The notes: generated from the sequence alone by a model not told the origin. A DNA stretch of 64,000 nt from Allohahella marinimesophila (GCF_039538005.1 NZ_BAABBO010000023.1:15115-79114), one strand, 5' to 3'. Positions 52,132 through 59,843 are shown, counted from the first letter of the stretch. Numbers and translations: made by a program.

Positions 52132-52508
52132 TGAAGCAGGCTGTCCAGGGTTTCACGCTTATTGAAGTGTTGGTGGCGCTGCTGATCTTTGCAGTGACTT
52201 CGGCTGCTATCGTCAAGGGCACTGCGGTTCCCCTCAAGGCACAGGAACGGCTCGAGCAGAAAACGCTGGCGAGCTGGGTGGCCCGTAACGAGCTTGTCAT
52301 GCTGGGCACGGAAGAGCAGCTGCCGCCCGCCGGGGTCGTGAAAAAGGAAGTCGCTTTTGCCGATCGCCAGTGGCGCGTGACCAGAACCGTGAAGATACCT
52401 GCTGAGAAGCGCCTCCGCGAAGTCACCATGGATATCGCATTCCTCGCCGGAGGAGGGCTCAACGACGTGCCGGTCTTCACTCTGGTCGGCTTCCTCGGAG
52501 AGCCATGA
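52131..52508 (+). CDS. gspI: Minor pseudopilin GspI
   Basis: The 125-residue minor pseudopilin has the short leader MKQAVQG then FTLIEVLVALLIFAVTSAAIVKGTA, with Glu +5 present. The globular part is typical of GspI: EQKTLASWVARNELVMLG and RQWRVTRTVKIPAEKRLREVTMDIAF. With GspJ and GspK it forms the pseudopilus tip that initiates assembly. It overlaps the following gene by ATGA. Confidence 0.92.
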   Translation: MKQAVQGFTLIEVLVALLIFAVTSAAIVKGTAVPLKAQERLEQKTLASWVARNELVMLGTEEQLPPAGVVKKEVAFADRQWRVTRTVKIPAEKRLREVTMDIAFLAGGGLNDVPVFTLVGFLGEP

Positions 52509-53386
52509 TCATGTTTCAGGCACACGCACGCGGCTTTACGCTGCTAGAGATTCTGATCGCCATCACGGTCACGGCCATCATTGGCGTGGGCACTGTCACG
52601 CTGTTGAGCCAGACCATCCGTGTCAACGATGTGCTCGAGCTCCGTGGCGGCCAGTTGCGTAGTCTCCAGCTTGCCGATTCTGTCATCAGCCGCGACTACG
52701 AGCAGATCATTGCCCGTCCTGTACGTGACGGCTTTGGCGATCTTCAGCCGGCCGTCAGAACGACGGATACAACTTATGATATTCAGTTCACTCGCACAGG
52801 TTGGCGTGATCCTCGTCAGCTGCTGCAGAACCTCAAGGATATGGACCAGATTCCCATTCGGAGCGAACTGCAGCGCGTGGCCTATGCCATCGAAGAAGAG
52901 GAACTGATTCGCTACTACTGGCCGGTGCTTGATCAGCCGCAGGAGTCTGAGCCGGTGAGGCAGGTGCTGCTGAGCGAAGTCAGTGACTTCTCGATTCGCC
53001 TGCTTGATGAGAATAATGAATGGCAGACGGACTGGCCTACCGCTGCGCAGCTTGGCTCTGGCAAGGTTGATATCAATACCGCAATACCACGCATCATCGA
53101 AGTGAATTTCACCCATCGTGTATATGGCAGGCTACAGAGATTGTTCGCCCTGGCTGGCTACGAGCAGCCCATCATGCCACCGAATGCCGGTCAGCCGGCT
53201 GCGGGGCAACCAGGCGGTGGCGCTAACAATCCAGATGGCACTGACGGTCAGAATCCTGGTCAGCAGGGCGGGCAGACCGATGGTGGCCAGGTGCCCATCG
53301 ACGGCAGCCAGTCGGGAGGTGGCTTTCAGCCTGAAGGTGAGGGCGGCGCCGGACAGGTTCCAATCGACTCGGGCGGGTTCCAGTGA
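52505..53386 (+). CDS. gspJ: Minor pseudopilin GspJ with Gly/Gln/Pro-rich tail
   Basis: The 293-residue minor pseudopilin has the prepilin site RG/FTLLEILIAITVTAIIGVGTVTLLSQ and a GspJ globular domain to about residue 215 (DSVISRDYEQIIARPVRDGFGD, LQRVAYAIEEEELIRYYWPVLDQ, INTAIPRIIEVNFTHRVYGRLQRLFAL). Residues from about 225 to the end are low complexity. They are built of Gly, Gln, Pro and Asn and contain a repeated GQVPID element (twice). Ordinary GspJ proteins end near residue 200-220, so the tail is an addition likely exposed at the pseudopilus tip. Confidence 0.92.
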   Translation: MIMFQAHARGFTLLEILIAITVTAIIGVGTVTLLSQTIRVNDVLELRGGQLRSLQLADSVISRDYEQIIARPVRDGFGDLQPAVRTTDTTYDIQFTRTGWRDPRQLLQNLKDMDQIPIRSELQRVAYAIEEEELIRYYWPVLDQPQESEPVRQVLLSEVSDFSIRLLDENNEWQTDWPTAAQLGSGKVDINTAIPRIIEVNFTHRVYGRLQRLFALAGYEQPIMPPNAGQPAAGQPGGGANNPDGTDGQNPGQQGGQTDGGQVPIDGSQSGGGFQPEGEGGAGQVPIDSGGFQ

Positions 53387-54474
53387 TGATGTCATTGCAG
53401 CAGGTTCCGGCGAGGAAGCAACGAGGCATCGCACTGATCATGGTGCTTCTGGTGGTTGCCCTGGCTACGGCCATGGTCACTGCCTTGCGCAACAGTGCTG
53501 AAATCAGCTTTGCCCGCACGGCCAATGTGCTGATGCAGCAACAGTCGGTAGAATTTGCGCTGGCCGGGGAGACCTATGCTCGGCTCCTGCTGAAAAAAGA
53601 CCTCGAGGAAGACAAGAAAACCGGCGAACTGGTGGACTACGATGTCGAGAGCAAGTCTGATCCCCTGAACGAAGTGTGGGGTGTGAGGGCTGTTCAGATT
53701 CCGATTTCACTCACCTCAGGAATAGAAGGGCAGATTGACGACCTTCAGGGTCGTTTCAACATGAACAGTCTCCTCAAGGTCACTGGGGGGCGCGACGCCA
53801 GCGGTGCCTTGCGAACTACGGTAAATGCCTTGGCGTTGGACAAGCTCAATCGACTTCTCGACAGCCTGTATGACGAAGAGGGCTCGATTCAGCGACCGCC
53901 CGAACTGCATCGTGAGCACTTCGTCGACTGGCTGGACGATAACCAGGATTCACTGAATTTCAAGGGCGCGGAAGACTACGAATATCTCGGCAAGGACCCG
54001 CCATATCGAACCGGCGGCACCTGGTTCAGGGACATGACAGAACTCTGGCTCATTGAGGCCATGACGCCCGAAGTCTATCGCGCATTACAGCCTCACGTGG
54101 CGTTCTTGCCGTGGTGGGTCACGCAGGTCAATGTGAATACGGCCACTGTCCCTGTTCTGATGGCGACCCTCAATATTCCGCGGCAGAACGCCGAAGAAAT
54201 TGTCGCCGAAAGGATCAAGATTGGCGGATTCAAGGACCTGGCGAAAGACTTCATGCAGCTGCCCGCTCTGGCCGGTAAGGGAACTGCGTCACAGGACCTG
54301 ACGTTGGCGAGCAGTTACTTTCAGGCTACTATAAGGTCTATCAACGATGACAGTATCGTTCGCCTGCTTTCAACGCTGTATCGTGATCCGAATGATGGCT
54401 CGACACTTGTGCTGCAACGTGATTACGGCAAGAAATTCGATCTCACCAAACAAATTGCAATTCTGGACCAGTAG
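53383..54474 (+). CDS. gspK: Minor pseudopilin GspK
   Basis: The 363-residue GspK has the prepilin-like start RKQRG/IALIMVLLVVALATAMVTAL. As is normal for GspK, it lacks the Glu at +5. The large helical domain includes IDDLQGRFNMNSLL, the tip-complex region RPPELHREHFVDWLDDNQDSLNFKGAEDYEY and WWVTQVNVNTATVPVLMATLNIPRQNAEEIVAERIKIGGFKDLAKDF. It caps the GspI-GspJ-GspK complex. The GTG at 53383 overlaps gspJ by GTGA; ATGs at 53386 and 53389 are alternative starts. Confidence 0.94.
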   Translation: MMMSLQQVPARKQRGIALIMVLLVVALATAMVTALRNSAEISFARTANVLMQQQSVEFALAGETYARLLLKKDLEEDKKTGELVDYDVESKSDPLNEVWGVRAVQIPISLTSGIEGQIDDLQGRFNMNSLLKVTGGRDASGALRTTVNALALDKLNRLLDSLYDEEGSIQRPPELHREHFVDWLDDNQDSLNFKGAEDYEYLGKDPPYRTGGTWFRDMTELWLIEAMTPEVYRALQPHVAFLPWWVTQVNVNTATVPVLMATLNIPRQNAEEIVAERIKIGGFKDLAKDFMQLPALAGKGTASQDLTLASSYFQATIRSINDDSIVRLLSTLYRDPNDGSTLVLQRDYGKKFDLTKQIAILDQ

Positions 54475-54479
54475 CCGAT

Positions 54480-55973
54480 ATGAGCATCCAACTATTTGTA
54501 AGACCTGTTGATCCCTATCGGGACCAGCTCGCACCCGTTACGCCGAAGGCGGACGCTGAACAGGTCTACGAGTGGGCGCTGGTCGATTTCAGCGGCCATG
54601 AGCTATCTGCGGGTGTGGATACTTTTGAAGGCATCATGCAACTCAGTGAGCAGCAGAACCTCGACGATGCCTTGCTCTCGTTTATCATGCCCTCCCAGCA
54701 TTTCGGCTATGTTCTTGCCAAGCTTACGCCCAAACAGGCGCGTTACATGCAGCAGGCTCTGCCCTTTGCGGTAGAGGAGTTGATAGCAGAGGATATCGAG
54801 TCAGTTCATCTGGTGGCCGATGCACGGGTCAAGCTTGGTGACGAGAGTGGTTTTCCGACCTGGGTCTGCCGACGCAATCTGTTCGAAAGCTTTTATAACG
54901 AAGCCATGCTGAAACCGGTGCCGCTGGACTCTATCAGTTGTGAAGCGGCGATCGTGATCGCGGCTCACGACAGCATCGTGAAGGCCGCTGGCGACGATCC
55001 CGAGAAGGGCCAGCACATCCACCTGTTTTTCGATCAGCTCGGCGCGTCGGTGGGCGACGATGGCTTCGCCAACAGTCTGCCAGTCAATACACTGATCTGT
55101 GCGCCCGGTCGTCTGGCCACTTCAGTGCCAGCCGAGTCGGTGGAACTTGTTATCGACTCTCTCAATACCTTTGGGCAGCCTGAGAGCAGCCAGTCAGCCG
55201 GATTGTCTGCAACGGTGGAACAGAGCCTGCAGGATGCGGAGCCCGATGAACTTGGCCTCTCGGCTTCAGGCAGCGACGTTACGCTGCATATCACGATTTC
55301 CGATGCCATGGCCGAGCGCTACGCGTTGCTGCTGACCTCACTGGAAAGCCACCCTGGTTTCACGGTAAAGATGCACCGACATCAGGCTTCACCATTCACG
55401 GTGCTCTGCGATTATGCCACCCGTTTCTCCGTTGCCAACTTCTGTAGCGGTCCCTATAAGGCGCAGGCCGACGGCCGCAGCACTGGTCTGAGTCAGTGGA
55501 AGCCAGTCGCCATGGCGGCCGGTCTTGTCTTTCTTGTGCTACTCGGATTCAACGGCGTCCGCGGTTTTTTCTACGAGCAGCAGGCCCAGCAGCTCCAGCA
55601 GGAATCGCTGGCCTTATACAAATCCATCTTCCCGGCAGATCGCCGAGTGTCCAATCCCAGGCGACAGATGGAAGGCCGACTCAGGTCTGCGAATACCAGC
55701 TCGGCCGCCACCGATTTCCTGCAGATGCTCGGCGAGGCGGGCTTCAGGCTCAGTACCCAGCCCAATAGCAGCAGCATGAGCTTCAGCAACCTCCAATATA
55801 ACGCTCAGCGAGGCGAGCTGGCAGTCGAGGTCCGTGCGGCCGCACTTGGCCAGATAGATCAGTACAAAACCGCGCTGGACCAGGCGGGTTACCAGGTCGA
55901 CATTGGATCGGCCATCAAGGAAGCCAATGGTGTCAGAGGCAAGATAACGCTGCGTGGAGCACCCGGGGCATGA
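54480..55973 (+). CDS. gspL: Type II secretion assembly protein GspL
   Basis: The 497-residue protein has an actin-like cytoplasmic domain (about 1-335), which recruits GspE. One TM helix follows (VAMAAGLVFLVLLGFNGVRGFF, near 340-361), then a periplasmic ferredoxin-like domain (ATDFLQMLGEAGFRLSTQ to YQVDIGSAIKEANGVRGKITL). Features such as ALPFAVEELIAEDIESVHLV are typical. It follows gspK by five bases and overlaps gspM by ATGA. The cytoplasmic domain is somewhat longer than in Xcp/Out GspL. Confidence 0.93.
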   Translation: MSIQLFVRPVDPYRDQLAPVTPKADAEQVYEWALVDFSGHELSAGVDTFEGIMQLSEQQNLDDALLSFIMPSQHFGYVLAKLTPKQARYMQQALPFAVEELIAEDIESVHLVADARVKLGDESGFPTWVCRRNLFESFYNEAMLKPVPLDSISCEAAIVIAAHDSIVKAAGDDPEKGQHIHLFFDQLGASVGDDGFANSLPVNTLICAPGRLATSVPAESVELVIDSLNTFGQPESSQSAGLSATVEQSLQDAEPDELGLSASGSDVTLHITISDAMAERYALLLTSLESHPGFTVKMHRHQASPFTVLCDYATRFSVANFCSGPYKAQADGRSTGLSQWKPVAMAAGLVFLVLLGFNGVRGFFYEQQAQQLQQESLALYKSIFPADRRVSNPRRQMEGRLRSANTSSAATDFLQMLGEAGFRLSTQPNSSSMSFSNLQYNAQRGELAVEVRAAALGQIDQYKTALDQAGYQVDIGSAIKEANGVRGKITLRGAPGA

Positions 55974-56497
55974 TGAACAGAATTCTCGACAAGAGCCCGG
56001 CGCTGCGGTCGGCCAGAGCCAATTACCTCAATCTGTCGCGGCGTGACCAGCTTGCGGTGCAGCTGCTGGCTATTGCAGTGGCGGGTTTTCTTGTGTATGC
56101 ACTCATCTGGCGCCCGATAGCGGACTACGCCGACACAGCCGAAGCAGCCGCCCTCCAGGAAAAGGCGGCCCTGGTCTGGATGAAAGAGAATGAAGCGAAG
56201 GCGCGTTCTATTGCGTCCACGCTGGGTGGCGGCGACACCAGTGCAGGGCTGCCACAAGGACAGTCGCTGATTTCCGTGATCGGCAATTCCGCCCGAAATT
56301 TTGACCTTGAACTGCAGCGCTTCGAGCCCAGGGGAGAAGATCAGGTCAACGTCTGGCTCGACAAGATCGAGTTCAATCAGATGATGCTCTGGCTCGAGAC
56401 TTTGCGTGAGCAGAGCGGTATTGTAGTCTCTCAGATCAACGTCGACCGAACAGATGTCAGTGGACAGATCAGTGCTCGGATTTCACTCACGCTCTAG
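55970..56497 (+). CDS. gspM: Type II secretion protein GspM
   Basis: The 175-residue bitopic protein has a short cytoplasmic segment, a TM helix (LAVQLLAIAVAGFLVYALIWRPI) and a ferredoxin-like periplasmic domain (LISVIGNSARNFDLELQRFEP, VNVWLDKIEFNQMMLWLETLREQSGIVVSQINVDRTDVSGQISARISL). It pairs with GspL in the inner-membrane platform. The ATG overlaps gspL by 4 bases. It is the last gene of the operon; no gspN, gspO or gspD follows. Confidence 0.92.
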   Translation: MMNRILDKSPALRSARANYLNLSRRDQLAVQLLAIAVAGFLVYALIWRPIADYADTAEAAALQEKAALVWMKENEAKARSIASTLGGGDTSAGLPQGQSLISVIGNSARNFDLELQRFEPRGEDQVNVWLDKIEFNQMMLWLETLREQSGIVVSQINVDRTDVSGQISARISLTL

Positions 56498-56588
56498 ATC
56501 CGGTGAATTGAACAGTAGCCTCGCGGGTCGACTCTGATTTATGGTTGTCCATTCACCTAGTCAGCCGAATAACAGGTAGGGTACATTC

Positions 56589-57263
56589 ATGGCGGATTTC
56601 CTGGACGTGGAAACCGAAGCACAGTTTGACGAAAAGCTCGAGGCTGTCGCTCAGCAGGAGCCGACTATCGTCAGGCTGCATAATAGTGCGATCCCCGAAG
56701 TCAAATCGTTGCTGTATCACGCGTATCGTCACGAGCCGACCTTCAAGTATCTTTTCGAGGCCTCGCGCCCAGGTTACGAGCAGCGGGTGAGGGCAACCCT
56801 GCGAGAGGGTCTGAAGCTGCATTTTGAGCATCAGCAGGATGCCATCGGGCTGCTTGACCACGACGTGCTGGCCGCCGTCGCCCTCATTGGTGCACCGGAA
56901 CATCGATTCAATCTGGCAGATCAGCTGAGCTGGCGCATGCGTATGATGATGACTGCGGGTATCTCATCGACCAAGCGCTATCTCGATTATCATAGCCAGA
57001 TCAGGCGTTGCTTCCCTGACGATCTCTACCACCATCTGCCATTTATTGGCGTGCATCCCAAATATCAGAGCCGCGGCTATGGCCGCTTGCTCATGCAGAC
57101 CATCGAGGGTTTCTGCGCTGAATCACCGCGCAGCTCCGGTATCGGTCTCGATACCGGAAACGCCCGCTATCTGAGGTTTTATGAAAGTCTTGGTTATGAA
57201 CGTATTGGCGAAGTCCGCTTCGATAACATTACAGAGACGGTTCTGTTCAAGCGAGTCTTATGA
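56589..57263 (+). CDS. GNAT-family N-acetyltransferase
   Basis: The 224-residue acetyltransferase has a well-formed CoA-binding loop, HHLPFIGVHPKYQSRGYGRLLMQTIEGF, and the GNAT C-terminal IGLDTGNARYLRFYESLGYERIGEV. The N-terminal part has MKHL-like helical features (IPEVKSLLYHAYRHEPTFKYLFEASRPGYEQRV) shared with a broad family of proteobacterial acetyltransferases of unknown substrate. It begins 91 bases after gspM and overlaps the glutathione reductase gene by ATGA, implying a two-gene operon. Confidence 0.9.
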   Translation: MADFLDVETEAQFDEKLEAVAQQEPTIVRLHNSAIPEVKSLLYHAYRHEPTFKYLFEASRPGYEQRVRATLREGLKLHFEHQQDAIGLLDHDVLAAVALIGAPEHRFNLADQLSWRMRMMMTAGISSTKRYLDYHSQIRRCFPDDLYHHLPFIGVHPKYQSRGYGRLLMQTIEGFCAESPRSSGIGLDTGNARYLRFYESLGYERIGEVRFDNITETVLFKRVL

Positions 57264-58636
57264 TGTATGACCTCTTTGTCATAGGGGCGGGGTCCGGCGG
57301 TGTGCGCGCAGCTCGAACAGCCGCTGCGCTTGGTGCAAAAGTCGCTATCGCTGAAGACCGCTTCTATGGCGGCACCTGCGTCAACGTTGGCTGTGTACCG
57401 AAGAAGCTCTTCATGTACGCCTCCCATTATGGTGAGGATTTTGGTGATTCGGCGGGCTATGGCTGGTCGGTGTCGCAGACCAGCTTCGACTGGCCGACCC
57501 TGGTGGCCAATAAGGACACTGAGATCAACCGTCTCAAAGGCATTTATCGCAACATGCTATTGCAGGCCGGTGTGGATGTGATTGATGGTCGGGCTCGCTT
57601 CGAGTCGAATAACGAAGTCAGTATCGACGGCCAGCGTTATCAGGCGAAGAACTTCCTGATTGCCAGCGGTAGCCGCTCGTTTCTCCCGCATTTTCCGGGC
57701 TCAGAGTTTGTCAGTCTCAGCGATGATCTGTTTTCTTTGCCAAGCCTGCCCAAGCGTGCCGTTGTGGTGGGAGGCGGCTACATTGCCGTCGAGTTTGCTG
57801 GCATTCTGAACGGCCTTGGCGTTGAGGTGACACTACTGCACCGGGGGCCTCAATTGCTGCGGCGCTTCGATATCGATATTCGCCAGGAGCTGCACAGGGA
57901 GCTGGCCGGGAAAGGCATCCGTCTCCTGCTCGAACGTCAGGTCCATGAAATTACTGAAGTTGTCGATGCTGAAGATCAGGGCGGCAGGCTGAAGCTCGAT
58001 CTTGGTCATGACGAAGCCGAATTTACCGATCATGTCTTCTATGCCACGGGCCGTGTGCCTAATAGTGATGCCCTGGGGCTCGAGAATACAGAAGTCGAGA
58101 CCGGTGCCCGGGGCGAGGTGCTCGTCGATGAGCACTATCGCACAGCCGCTGCTGGCATCTATGCGGTCGGAGACGTGATCGACCGCGTTCAGTTAACGCC
58201 AGTGGCCTTGGCCGAAGGCATGTTCGTAGCGCGCGATCTGTTCGGAGGCGAAGCCAATCTGCCCCGGCCCATCGATTATACCCAGATTGCCTCAGCCGTA
58301 TTCTCTCAACCGAGCGCGGCGAGTATTGGACCGTCAGAAGAAGAGGCGCGGATGAAATATGCCGATGTCAGCATCTTCCGCAGCAGCTTTCGGCGGCTGA
58401 AGAACACACTGAGCGGCAATCCTGAGCGTACGCTCATGAAGCTGATCGTCGACAAGGCTACTGACAAGGTGCTGGCAGCCCATATGGTAGGGCCTGACGC
58501 AGGCGAAATCATTCAGGGTCTGGCTGTGGCCATCAAGGCGGGTGCAACCAAGGACGACTTCGACAGTACAATCGGCATTCACCCCACGAGTGCAGAAGAA
58601 TTCGTGACCATGAGGACGCCGGTCGAACCGACATGA
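57260..58636 (+). CDS. gor: Glutathione-disulfide reductase
   Basis: The 458-residue flavoenzyme reduces GSSG with NADPH. It has the FAD site YDLFVIGAGSGGVRAART and the redox disulfide Cys40-Cys45 in GGTCVNVGCVPKK. The NADPH domain VVVGGGYIAVEFAGILNGLGVEVTLLHRGPQLLRRFD has Arg residues at the positions that select NADPH over NADH. The dimer-interface active site is IGIHPTSAEEFVTM. These favour glutathione reductase over dihydrolipoamide or mercuric reductases. It is coupled to the preceding acetyltransferase gene and is the last protein gene of the ancestral backbone before the tRNA cluster. Confidence 0.94.
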   Translation: MMYDLFVIGAGSGGVRAARTAAALGAKVAIAEDRFYGGTCVNVGCVPKKLFMYASHYGEDFGDSAGYGWSVSQTSFDWPTLVANKDTEINRLKGIYRNMLLQAGVDVIDGRARFESNNEVSIDGQRYQAKNFLIASGSRSFLPHFPGSEFVSLSDDLFSLPSLPKRAVVVGGGYIAVEFAGILNGLGVEVTLLHRGPQLLRRFDIDIRQELHRELAGKGIRLLLERQVHEITEVVDAEDQGGRLKLDLGHDEAEFTDHVFYATGRVPNSDALGLENTEVETGARGEVLVDEHYRTAAAGIYAVGDVIDRVQLTPVALAEGMFVARDLFGGEANLPRPIDYTQIASAVFSQPSAASIGPSEEEARMKYADVSIFRSSFRRLKNTLSGNPERTLMKLIVDKATDKVLAAHMVGPDAGEIIQGLAVAIKAGATKDDFDSTIGIHPTSAEEFVTMRTPVEPT

Positions 58637-58652
58637 AAGCCGGAGTTTGTGC

Positions 58653-58680
58653 TTGACACCATGGTGCAAAACGGTAGAAT
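58653..58680 (+). promoter_or_regulatory. tRNA operon promoter
   Basis: TTGACA (58653-58658) and TAGAAT (58675-58680) are separated by 16 bases. The following GCGC-containing discriminator (tacGCGC) is typical of stringently controlled stable-RNA promoters. tRNA-Gly starts about 70 bases downstream. Confidence 0.8.
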
Positions 58681-58755
58681 TACGCGCTCTGAAACGTTGC
58701 AGGCTTATCCTCTTGTAAGAGGCCACCACAGGCTTGAAGCGATCAGAAAAGTTTA

Positions 58756-58830
58756 GCGGGAATAGCTCAGTGGTAGAGCACAACCTTGCCAAGGTTGGGG
58801 TCGCGAGTTCGAATCTCGTTTCCCGCTCCA
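58756..58830 (+). tRNA. tRNA-Gly (anticodon GCC)
   Basis: A full cloverleaf is readable. The acceptor arm is GCGGGAA pairing with TTCCCGC, the D-loop contains AGCTCAGTGGTAGAGC, the anticodon arm CAACCTTGCCAAGGTTG places GCC in the loop, and the T-arm is CGAGTTCGAATCTCG. It ends TCCA with encoded CCA. It corresponds to the first gene of the conserved glyW-cysT-leuZ cluster. Confidence 0.96.
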
Positions 58831-58840
58831 GATTTTGCTG

Positions 58841-58863
58841 AACCCCGAGTCTCTCGGGGTTTT
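58841..58863 (+). terminator. Intrinsic terminator between tRNA-Gly and tRNA-Cys
   Basis: A 9-bp stem (AACCCCGAG with CTCGGGGTT) and TCT loop are followed by a short T-run, immediately after tRNA-Gly and 8 bases before tRNA-Cys. Read-through or partial termination would set the ratio of the tRNAs. Confidence 0.8.
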
Positions 58864-58870
58864 TAGTTTT

Positions 58871-58944
58871 AGGCGCGGTGGCAGAGTGGTCATGCAGCGG
58901 ACTGCAACTCCGTGTACGCCGGTTCGATTCCGACCCGCGCCTCC
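58871..58944 (+). tRNA. tRNA-Cys (anticodon GCA)
   Basis: A full cloverleaf is present. The acceptor arm is GGCGCGG with CCGCGCC, the anticodon stem-loop GCGGACTGCAACTCCGT has GCA in the loop, and the T-arm is CCGGTTCGATTCCGA. The 3' end is TCCA with encoded CCA. It matches cysT of the glyW-cysT-leuZ arrangement. Confidence 0.95.
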
Positions 58945-58992
58945 ATTCATTACGTTATACTGAACTAACAGGTCCAAGCCTGTGTCCTTCCA

Positions 58993-59034
58993 GCCCGGAT
59001 GGCGAAACTGGTAGACGCAAGGGACTTAAAATCC
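58993..59034 (+). pseudogene. Truncated tRNA-Leu (UAA), 5' half only (leuZ-like)
   Basis: The sequence starts with the acceptor strand GCCCGGA, followed by a D-arm GCGAAACTGGTAGACGC and the anticodon stem-loop up to AGGGACTTAAAATCC. It then departs completely: there is no variable arm, T-arm or 3' acceptor strand TCCGGGC. GCCCGGATGG is how leuZ begins in E. coli, and the position after tRNA-Gly and tRNA-Cys is the leuZ position. The break inside the anticodon 3' stem is what a site-specific integration into the anticodon loop leaves behind. Confidence 0.9.
59023..59033 (+). repeat. Putative attachment-site core (11-bp repeat)
   Basis: GACTTAAAATC at the break point of the truncated tRNA recurs exactly at 59166-59176 in the anticodon loop of the complete tRNA-Leu. 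The shared block is the candidate crossover core for a tyrosine integrase. It could also simply reflect two tRNAs with the same anticodon loop. Confidence 0.6.
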
Positions 59035-59094
59035 TTTTCAATTTAGGGGTAAGTTTCTGTAATTATAGTAGTTTTTTGGTATTTCTAAAGTGAG

Positions 59095-59115
59095 CATGCA
59101 ACGGTCATGCAACGG
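59095..59115 (+). repeat. Tandem CATGCAACGG repeats
   Basis: Two exact copies of CATGCAACGG (59095-59104 and 59106-59115) are separated by one base, about 60 bases inside the presumed element end. An 11-base period places them on the same face of the helix. They are candidate integrase arm-type or excisionase sites. Confidence 0.6.
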
Positions 59116-59135
59116 GAGATATATAAAAACCATTC

Positions 59136-59222
59136 GCGAGAGTGGTGAAATCGGTAGACACACAAGACTTAAAATCTTGCGCTCGAAAGAGCATGCGGGT
59201 TCGATTCCCGCCTCTCGCACCA
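59136..59222 (+). tRNA. tRNA-Leu (anticodon UAA), complete, element-borne
   Basis: The 87-base cloverleaf is coherent. The acceptor arm is GCGAGAG with CTCTCGC, the D-arm is TGGTGAAATCGGTAGACA, the anticodon arm CAAGACTTAAAATCTTG carries TAA, a long variable arm GCTCGAAAGAGC follows, and the T-arm is GCGGGTTCGATTCCCGC. It ends ACCA. The acceptor stem differs from the truncated copy upstream (GCCCGGA), so it is not a rebuilt version of that gene but an independent tRNA that could replace the lost function. Confidence 0.95.
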
Positions 59223-59225
59223 CAA

Positions 59226-59795
59226 CTACTTCTTATTAGCAGATTGCGCTGTAGAAATCCGCTCTTTTAGAATCTCAGCTAGATCACTTTCCCTCTGCTC
59301 TGCTTTTGCCAGAGACTCTCGTAGAACTCGCTCAGATGACTCGAGACCACTCACCCGCAACAATAGAGTGGCCCGCTCGCTGTCCGCCTGGTCAACCTTT
59401 GCGCGTAGCGCTGCAATCTCTTTAGACTGTTCTTCCACTGTTTCCTCTGCCGCTGCGCGGAGTGTATCCAGGTCATCTAGATGGGCTGCTAGGCTTGCTG
59501 TTTCTTCGTCAAATCCCGAGCAAATTTCTTCGAGTTCTAATCTGGCAAGGTCCTTTGCTGCTCGCCATATTGCCACCTCCAGTTGATGGACTCGATCGGA
59601 AATCGAGGATGGGCAGCTTGCTTCTTCGAGAGCTCGATCCTGGTCTTTTTTCTTTTGCCAGGCCTTTAGCACAAGCTGAATAGTCGAGTTGCTACCGGCT
59701 CCAAGATGTTCTCGGACAGCTCGGTATGTCGGCTGGATTCTGTTCGAGTTTAGGAATTCAATCGACTCGAGTATCTGTTTTTCGCTGATCGACAT
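59226..59795 (-). CDS. KfrA-like DNA-binding protein
   Basis: The 189-residue protein has the N-terminal helix-turn-helix of plasmid KfrA proteins (SEKQILESIEFLNSNRIQPTYRAVREHLGAGSNSTIQLVLKAWQKKK). A long Glu/Ala/Leu-rich coiled coil follows (from about residue 85, for example LRAAAEETVEEQSKEIAALRAKVDQADSERATLLLRVSGLESSERVLRESLAKAEQRESDLAEILKER). KfrA proteins are autoregulated repressors linked to plasmid maintenance. Two 15-bp repeats directly upstream are a likely operator. GGAG lies five bases before the ATG. It is the first gene behind the foreign tRNA-Leu and ends three bases from it. Confidence 0.85.
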   Translation of the reverse strand: MSISEKQILESIEFLNSNRIQPTYRAVREHLGAGSNSTIQLVLKAWQKKKDQDRALEEASCPSSISDRVHQLEVAIWRAAKDLARLELEEICSGFDEETASLAAHLDDLDTLRAAAEETVEEQSKEIAALRAKVDQADSERATLLLRVSGLESSERVLRESLAKAEQRESDLAEILKERISTAQSANKK

Positions 59796-59810
59796 TCACG
59801 CTCCAAGGGC

Positions 59811-59843
59811 TGTAACGCGCTACAAGAGTGTAACGTGCTACAA
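59811..59843. repeat. Pair of 15-bp partly palindromic repeats upstream of the kfrA-like gene
   Basis: TGTAACGCGCTACAA (59811-59825) and TGTAACGTGCTACAA (59829-59843) differ at one base and start 18 bases apart. Each is an imperfect inverted repeat. They lie between the gene's start codon and a minus-strand TATAGT, so a protein bound there would block its transcription. They are a probable KfrA-type autoregulatory operator. Confidence 0.7.

Noticed and set aside
59023..59176. A minimal 143-bp element between the two tRNA-Leu loops, with the complete tRNA being its right end.
   Set aside because: The acceptor stem halves of the complete tRNA pair with each other (GCGAGAG/CTCTCGC), not with the truncated copy (GCCCGGA), so it was not rebuilt from the host gene.
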